Assembly (NCBI RefSeq): GCF_015326965.1
Contig: NZ_CP017659.1
Span: 3,370,001 to 3,434,000 of the forward strand
Origin: Paenibacillus sp. JZ16
GTDB lineage: Bacteria > Bacillota > Bacilli > Paenibacillales > Paenibacillaceae
Length of the DNA stretch: 64,000 nt
Reading direction: 5' to 3'
The translations under genes were made by a program, and so were the position numbers. A model generated the notes under the pieces. It saw nothing but the letters and a program-made list of their open reading frames with translations, was not told where the DNA came from and made no database searches. Positions 59,828 to 64,000 of this stretch are shown in pieces. Position 1 is the stretch's first letter. Each line of letters begins with the position of its first letter.

Positions 59828-61144
59828 TTAATTTGCAAGAATGTACTGATTCAGAATCGCTTTCAGCATTTCTTGACGTCCGGATTCGTTCTTGCGCGGG
59901 GACTCGTTGTTCAGGGCGTACTCTGCAAGGGAAGCCAGTGTAGCCTTGCCGGATACGACGTCTGCGCCGATGCCTTCGTTAAAGCTGCTGTAGCGTTTCG
60001 CGATGAAGTCCTCGAAAACGCGGTCTTCGATCAGCTTCGCTGCCACTTTCAAGCCTTTTGCGTAAGTGTCCATACCCGCAATGTGCGCATGGAACAAATC
60101 TTCCGGCTCGAAGGACGGGCGGCGAACCTTCGCATCGAAGTTCACGCCGCCGCGGCCGAGACCGCCGTTCATCAGCACTTCGTACAGCGTCAATGTCGCA
60201 TCGTAGATGTTAACCGGGAATTCGTCCGTATCCCATCCGATGAGCATATCGCCTTGGTTCGCATCGAGGGAACCGAGCATGCCGTTGATACGTGCTACGC
60301 GAAGCTCGTGTTCAAAGGTATGACCGGCGAGCGTGGCGTGGTTGGCTTCGAGATTCAGTTTAAAGTGCTTGTCGAGGCCGTACTTCTGCAGGAATGCAAT
60401 TGTTGTAGCCGCATCAAAGTCATATTGGTGCTTGGTTGGCTCCTTCGGTTTAGGCTCGATCAGGAATTGGGCGTCAAAGCCGATTTCCTTCGCATAATCA
60501 ACCGCCATATGGAACAGGCGTGCCAGGTTATCCAGTTCAAGGCCCATATCCGTGTTGAGCAGGGTCTCATAACCTTCGCGGCCTCCCCAGAACACGTAGT
60601 TCTCGGCGCCGAGGCGTTTGCCGACTTCAAGGCCTTTCTTCACTTGGGCTGCCGCATGAGCGTATACGTCCGCGTTGCATGTAGTGCCCGCACCATGCAT
60701 GAAGCGTGGGTTCGTGAACATGTTCGCCGTGTTCCAGAGCAATTTCTTGCCAGTGGATTTCATGTGGTCTTCAATCGAATCCACGATCGTATCGATGTTG
60801 CTGTAGAACTCGCGCAGGCTGCTGCCCTCAGGCGCAATGTCCACATCGTGGAAGCAGAAATACGGAAGATTCATTTTCTCCATGAACTCAAAGCCTGCCT
60901 CAACGCGTGCTTTGGCGAGGTCCATGCCGGAGTAGTTGCCCCAAGGGCGAACCGCAGTGTCAGCGCCGAACGGATCCGAACCGCCTGCAGTCAATGTATG
61001 CCAGTAAGCCATGGCGAAACGGAGATGCTCTTCCATCGTTTTGCCGGCTACTACTTCTGTCGGATTATAAAATTTAAAAGCATAAGGGTTGGTTGATTGG
61101 CTGCCTTCGTACTCGACTTTGCTAATGTTGTTAAAATAGGCCAT
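59828..61144 (-). CDS. xylA: Xylose isomerase
   Basis: 438 residues, a normal length for the class II enzyme. Metal and catalytic residues sit in the usual motifs: [11 protein letters not shown] (catalytic His), [47 protein letters not shown] (catalytic region) and [18 protein letters not shown]. It converts D-xylose to D-xylulose, the substrate of xylB. AGGAGG precedes the ATG, and promoter, operator and cre can all be read upstream. Confidence 0.95.
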   Translation of the reverse strand: MAYFNNISKVEYEGSQSTNPYAFKFYNPTEVVAGKTMEEHLRFAMAYWHTLTAGGSDPFGADTAVRPWGNYSGMDLAKARVEAGFEFMEKMNLPYFCFHDVDIAPEGSSLREFYSNIDTIVDSIEDHMKSTGKKLLWNTANMFTNPRFMHGAGTTCNADVYAHAAAQVKKGLEVGKRLGAENYVFWGGREGYETLLNTDMGLELDNLARLFHMAVDYAKEIGFDAQFLIEPKPKEPTKHQYDFDAATTIAFLQKYGLDKHFKLNLEANHATLAGHTFEHELRVARINGMLGSLDANQGDMLIGWDTDEFPVNIYDATLTLYEVLMNGGLGRGGVNFDAKVRRPSFEPEDLFHAHIAGMDTYAKGLKVAAKLIEDRVFEDFIAKRYSSFNEGIGADVVSGKATLASLAEYALNNESPRKNESGRQEMLKAILNQYILAN

Positions 61145-61175
61145 GAATAAATCCTCCTATACCTTGTTAAGGTGT

Positions 61176-61189
61176 GGTTAACGCTTACA
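61176..61189 (-). promoter_or_regulatory. cre site of xylA (CcpA binding)
   Basis: TGTAAGCGTTAACC on the minus strand fits TGWAANCGNTNWCA with one mismatch at the last base. It lies between the -10 box and the ATG, the right place for catabolite repression of xylA. Confidence 0.7.
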
Positions 61190-61194
61190 AGGTT

Positions 61195-61223
61195 ATCCTA
61201 ACACAGGATTTCTACTTTGTCTA
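61195..61223 (-). promoter_or_regulatory. Sigma-A promoter of xylA
   Basis: TAGACA (61218-61223), 17 bases, TAGGAT (61195-61200), with TG one base before the -10 (TGTTAGGAT). The -35 lies inside the operator palindrome and cre lies just downstream. Confidence 0.6.
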
Positions 61224-61238
61224 TTGGTTAAACAAAGT
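61214..61238. promoter_or_regulatory. Candidate xylose operator (XylR binding site)
   Basis: ACTTTGT (61214-61220) and ACAAAGT (61232-61238) form the arms of a 25-bp palindrome across the -35 of xylA. The sequence of the arms resembles xylO of Bacillus. Confidence 0.6.
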
Positions 61239-61511
61239 TATTGCTTTACAACTTTTTCAAATCCGGTGACACCTGCTTTTAGGGCTATTTCTACAAAAGA
61301 TCAACACATCTCTGTTTAGCTCACTGCCTAGAATTCCTGCAATTTCATATTTAAATGTTATGACGATGGAAACCACCGAACAAAAGATTAACGCGCACCC
61401 GGGCAGCGTTACGGGCTGTTGCAATTTCCGGACTTTGCCCCTAGACTATGAGCATATCAAGTCTCCAAAACTTATCATGATCAGGAAGCAAGACTAAAAG
61501 GATGAATACAC
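61239..61511. other. Rest of the xylA-xylR intergenic region
   Basis: A+T-rich DNA with no gene. It must contain the xylR promoter, but no convincing pair of boxes stands out; no second operator copy was seen. A candidate ribosome site for xylR (AAAGGATG) is at its right end. Confidence 0.4.
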
Positions 61512-62684
61512 ATGGCGAATATTACCGGTGATCAGGCTCTGGTCAAAAAAATAAATACTTCGATTATCCTCGATACGATACGTCAGCACGCCCCTGTCTC
61601 CCGAGCGAAAGTCTCCAAGCTAACCGGACTGAACAAGGCTACCGTCTCCAATCTCGTGCAGGAGCTGTGCAGCAACCACCTGGTCCAGGAGATCGGACCC
61701 GGCGAATCCAGCGGCGGCAGGAAGCCGCAGCTGCTGCTGTTTAACGGACAAGCCGGTTATGCCGTCGGCGTTGAGCTGCGCGTCAAGCAAATGACCGCCG
61801 TGCTTACAGATCTGGAAGGCAAGATCCTTGCCGAAGAAGATACCGCCCTTGTAGGGCATGACGTGGAATCGGTGACGCGGCTGATGGTTGGTCTGATTCA
61901 TGGCCTGATGCGGCAGACCCCTCCCTCCCCGTACGGGATCATCGGGATCGGCGTAGGCGTCCCTGGAATGGTGGACGGTGACGGCACCGTCCTCTTCGCT
62001 CCCAACCTGGGATGGGACATGGTGCCGCTGCAGAAGCAGCTAGAGGACGAGCTCGGACTTCCCGTAACCATCGACAATGAAGCAAACGCGGGTGCCCAGG
62101 GCGAGCTGCGCTTCGGAGCTGGCCGGGACGCCCGCCATCTCCTCTATATCAGTGCCGGCAGCGGTATCGGCTCCGGCATCATCATCAATGGCGAGCTCTA
62201 TAAGGGGGCCCGCGGATACGCTGGCGAGAGCGGCCATATGTCCATCGATGCCGATGGACTGGAATGCACCTGCGGCAACCGCGGCTGCTGGGAGCTGTAT
62301 GCCTCGGAGAAATCCTACGACAGCAAAGGCGCCGCTCTCCCGTCCAGGCGGACATCCGAGCTGATTCACCATGCAGAGCGAGGCCATGAGGAGACTATCC
62401 GGCATTTTGAAGAGCTTGGACGTTATCTCGGTATCGGCATTACCAATCTTGTCAACGGATTCAATCCGCAATCGGTCATTATCGGCGGTCCGCTGTCCGA
62501 CGCACGGGCTTGGATTGAGGATACGCTGCGACAGGTCGTTGCCCAGCGCACGCTTCCTTACCACCGTGAGCTGATGGAGATTCGGTTTGCCGAGCTGGGC
62601 AGCCGCTCCACCCTGATCGGCGCGGCTTACTCCGCCATCTCGCAGTTTCTGGGGCCAGTGCGAGTCTCCATGCCGATTCATTAA
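61512..62684 (+). CDS. xylR: Xylose repressor, ROK family
   Basis: 390 residues. Winged-helix DNA-binding region first (PVSRAKVSKLTGLNKATVSNLVQELCSNHLVQEIG), then a ROK sugar-binding domain: GIGVGVPGMVDGDGTV, IDNEANAGAQGELRFGAG, YISAGSGIGSGIIINGELYKGARGYAGESGHM and the zinc motif CTCGNRGCWE. It should repress xylA until xylose is present. It is divergent from xylA and separated by 367 bases that hold the operator. Confidence 0.92.
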   Translation: MANITGDQALVKKINTSIILDTIRQHAPVSRAKVSKLTGLNKATVSNLVQELCSNHLVQEIGPGESSGGRKPQLLLFNGQAGYAVGVELRVKQMTAVLTDLEGKILAEEDTALVGHDVESVTRLMVGLIHGLMRQTPPSPYGIIGIGVGVPGMVDGDGTVLFAPNLGWDMVPLQKQLEDELGLPVTIDNEANAGAQGELRFGAGRDARHLLYISAGSGIGSGIIINGELYKGARGYAGESGHMSIDADGLECTCGNRGCWELYASEKSYDSKGAALPSRRTSELIHHAERGHEETIRHFEELGRYLGIGITNLVNGFNPQSVIIGGPLSDARAWIEDTLRQVVAQRTLPYHRELMEIRFAELGSRSTLIGAAYSAISQFLGPVRVSMPIH

Positions 62685-62836
62685 AATTGACGATATTTTG
62701 TCGTAATAACACCCTGCATATTAAGGAAAATCCCGCGATTTTCCGCTATAATTAATCTCGTCCTGCAATTTAAATCACGCTTCTCCTCGTGGAGATGCCG
62801 TGTGATCGTTATACTAAAGGGAGAGGAAACGCTCAA

Positions 62837-63040
62837 ATGACCTATGTAAGCACTGCGGAAATATCGGCGGAAATGTTTGTGACCGTATTGCTGTGTCTCC
62901 TAGTTATCGCACCTTTGTTCAGTCTCGCCATCATGCGTTTTTTTCAAGGCAAGAAAAAAGCCGGCTTCATTCTCCTCGGCTCCGGCGTAGCAGCTTACGT
63001 CGTATTCCAGATCATCATGAGTCTGTTTTTTAACAAGTGA
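62837..63040 (+). CDS. Small membrane protein of unknown function
   Basis: 67 residues from the ATG at 62837, with GAGAGGAAA upstream; an in-frame ATG at 62789 is less likely. Two membrane helices (MFVTVLLCLLVIAPLFSLAIM and AGFILLGSGVAAYVVFQIIMSLFF) joined by a basic loop (RFFQGKKK). No family recognised. A terminator follows 40 bases after the stop. Confidence 0.65.
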   Translation: MTYVSTAEISAEMFVTVLLCLLVIAPLFSLAIMRFFQGKKKAGFILLGSGVAAYVVFQIIMSLFFNK

Positions 63041-63079
63041 ACACGATCTGAGCGAACGTCAGCAGCATATCTCGGCAAC

Positions 63080-63120
63080 AAAAAAAAGCTCCTTCCCGGA
63101 AATCGGGGAAGGAGCTTTTT
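63080..63120 (+). terminator. Bidirectional terminator before the glutaredoxin gene end
   Basis: AAAGCTCCTTCCC/GGGAAGGAGCTTT with a short loop, A and T runs on both sides. Confidence 0.9.
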
Positions 63121-63160
63121 ATCATAAGCAAGCAATAGGCTTGCCAGAATGCTGATTAGA

Positions 63161-63397
63161 TTACGCTTCGGGGTTCAACGCTTTGTTGAACTGGAGCTTA
63201 TTCATGCCAAGAATGCGGTGCTCGCCGATGATCGTGAGCGGTACTGCGCGAACGCCCATATCCCATACTTGCTGCGCGAATTCGTCGTTTTGCTCGATGT
63301 TGCGCTCTTCAAATTCGATGCCTTGATCGGACAAGAAGCCTTTTACTTGTTTGCAGTGCGGGCAGTTGTTCGAAGTATATACAATCACATTTTCCAT
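63161..63397 (-). CDS. Glutaredoxin-like protein
   Basis: 78 residues, glutaredoxin fold. Active site YTSNNCPHCKQVKGFL (CPHC) and cis-proline VRAVPLTIIGEH. It is of the NrdH/YruB-like short type. It lies about 70 bases upstream... on the same strand after the trxB gene, so reduction by thioredoxin reductase or by bacilliredoxin is plausible. Substrate unknown. Confidence 0.85.
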   Translation of the reverse strand: MENVIVYTSNNCPHCKQVKGFLSDQGIEFEERNIEQNDEFAQQVWDMGVRAVPLTIIGEHRILGMNKLQFNKALNPEA

Positions 63398-63464
63398 GGT
63401 TGATCAGTCTCCTCTACTCATGATTAGGCTCTGATTAAAGCCCGTTCGATCTCTATCTATCAGT

Positions 63465-64000
63465 TTACAACACAACAGCGTTGTGTTCCAAGCTCTCGAT
63501 ATATTTCTCCGCATCCATAGCTGCCATACAGCCGCTTCCTGCCGCGGTGATCGCTTGTCTGTAACGGGTATCCTGCACGTCGCCGCAAGCAAATACCCCT
63601 TGGATATTCGTCTCGGATGTTCCCGGGGTCGTTACGATATAACCGTTCGGATCCGTTGTAATGTTTCCGCCGAGGAAACCAGTGTTCGGATGATGACCGA
63701 TCGCCACGAATACGCCGCTGACTGTAATCGTCTCCTCTTCGCCAGTTTCATTATTGAGTACTTTGATCCCTTTGACGCCTGTCTCGTCCGCGATGACTTC
63801 CTGCGGCGTGCGGTTCAGGGCCCATTCGATTTTCTCGTTAGCGCGGGCGCGGTCCTGCATGATTTTCGATGCACGAAGCTCCTCCCGACGGTGTACCAGT
63901 GTTACTTTGGATGCAAAGCGGGTCAGGAAGTTCGCTTCCTCCAGCGCGGAATCGCCGCCGCCGACAACAACGATCTCTTTTCCGCGGAAGAAGAATCCGT
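63465..64000 (-). CDS. trxB: Thioredoxin reductase, C-terminal part; start outside window
   Basis: The frame runs out of the window to the right. The visible 178 residues contain the NADPH-binding VVVGGGDSALEEANFLTRFASKVTLVHRR, the FAD-domain end TNIQGVFACGDVQDTRYRQAITAAGSGCMAAMDAEKYI and the usual C-terminus. The redox CxxC centre lies in the missing N-terminal part. The enzyme reduces thioredoxin with NADPH. The glutaredoxin-like gene follows 67 bases later in the same direction. Confidence 0.93.
   Translation of the reverse strand, partial: GFFFRGKEIVVVGGGDSALEEANFLTRFASKVTLVHRREELRASKIMQDRARANEKIEWALNRTPQEVIADETGVKGIKVLNNETGEEETITVSGVFVAIGHHPNTGFLGGNITTDPNGYIVTTPGTSETNIQGVFACGDVQDTRYRQAITAAGSGCMAAMDAEKYIESLEHNAVVL

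Noticed and set aside
59873..61096. A 407-codon ORF antisense to xylA
   Set aside because: Mirror frame of a strongly codon-biased gene; the xylose isomerase motifs are all on the other strand.
62725..62744. GGAAAATC-CCGC-GATTTTCC inverted repeat after xylR as a terminator
   Set aside because: No T run follows. It may be a weak hairpin or an operator for the small membrane protein gene; nothing supports either.
1..64000. Search by eye for tRNA or rRNA genes, CRISPR arrays, transposases, phage genes, toxin-antitoxin or restriction systems
   Set aside because: None seen. The window is core chromosome with no sign of a mobile or defence island.

Overview
The window is a piece of a Paenibacillus-type chromosome (Bacillales). 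The evidence is the mix of Bacillus-like genes (PerR, the SigY/Yxl cluster, YyaC, SigB with RsbV and RsbW, GatCAB, YgzB, DUF1128), a surface protein with S-layer homology domains, strong AGGAGG-type ribosome sites with frequent TTG and GTG starts, and a moderate G+C content. It reads as ordinary core chromosome. I see no rRNA, tRNA, prophage, insertion sequence or CRISPR array.

Layout. 1-6200: a YgzB fragment, a GH18 enzyme with a possible frameshift at its start, PerR, a DUF4097 membrane protein, an MgtC-like protein and an acetyltransferase. 6200-10400: the gatCAB operon, flanked by two copies of a dispersed intergenic repeat whose stem covaries. 10400-13500: a sigY-yxlCDEFG cluster with a recognisable SigY-type promoter. 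13600-26500: MBL hydrolase, thioredoxin-like and DedA genes in one tight operon; an O-antigen-ligase-like protein with a very G+C-rich middle; a METTL25-like methyltransferase, hydrolase, YyaC, pirin and asparaginase; then small stress-type membrane proteins.

26400-39000 is the most informative region. It holds a seven-gene sigma-B signalling block on the minus strand: an RsbY-like response-regulator phosphatase, an RsbK-like CHASE3/HAMP/GAF hybrid kinase with three receivers, an RsbM-like CheR methyltransferase, a soluble REC-kinase-REC protein, then rsbV, rsbW and sigB. GTTTCN-N13/14-GG-type sigma-B promoters can be read in front of rsbV and of four nearby transcription units: a GlsB/YeaQ-YtxH pair, a general stress protein 17M homologue, a DUF948 protein and a DUF1328 protein. 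The sigma factor, its input module and several likely targets therefore sit together.

39000-51600: a MarR/MFS efflux pair with a palindromic operator candidate, a DUF2140 protein, a CDF exporter of manganese type, an ABC-F ATPase with an abnormal second P-loop, and a cytochrome bd oxidase operon. That operon carries two unlisted-size membrane peptides: a 33-residue CydS-like subunit after cydB and a 36-residue peptide before cydA. 51600-57200: a lysine riboswitch with terminator in front of a LysP-type permease, a transglutaminase-like protein and an SLH/YcdB surface protein. 57300-64000: a KDPG aldolase and the xylose genes xylB, xylA and divergent xylR, with operator, promoter and cre site readable before xylA; then a glutaredoxin-like protein and the C-terminal part of thioredoxin reductase, cut by the window end.
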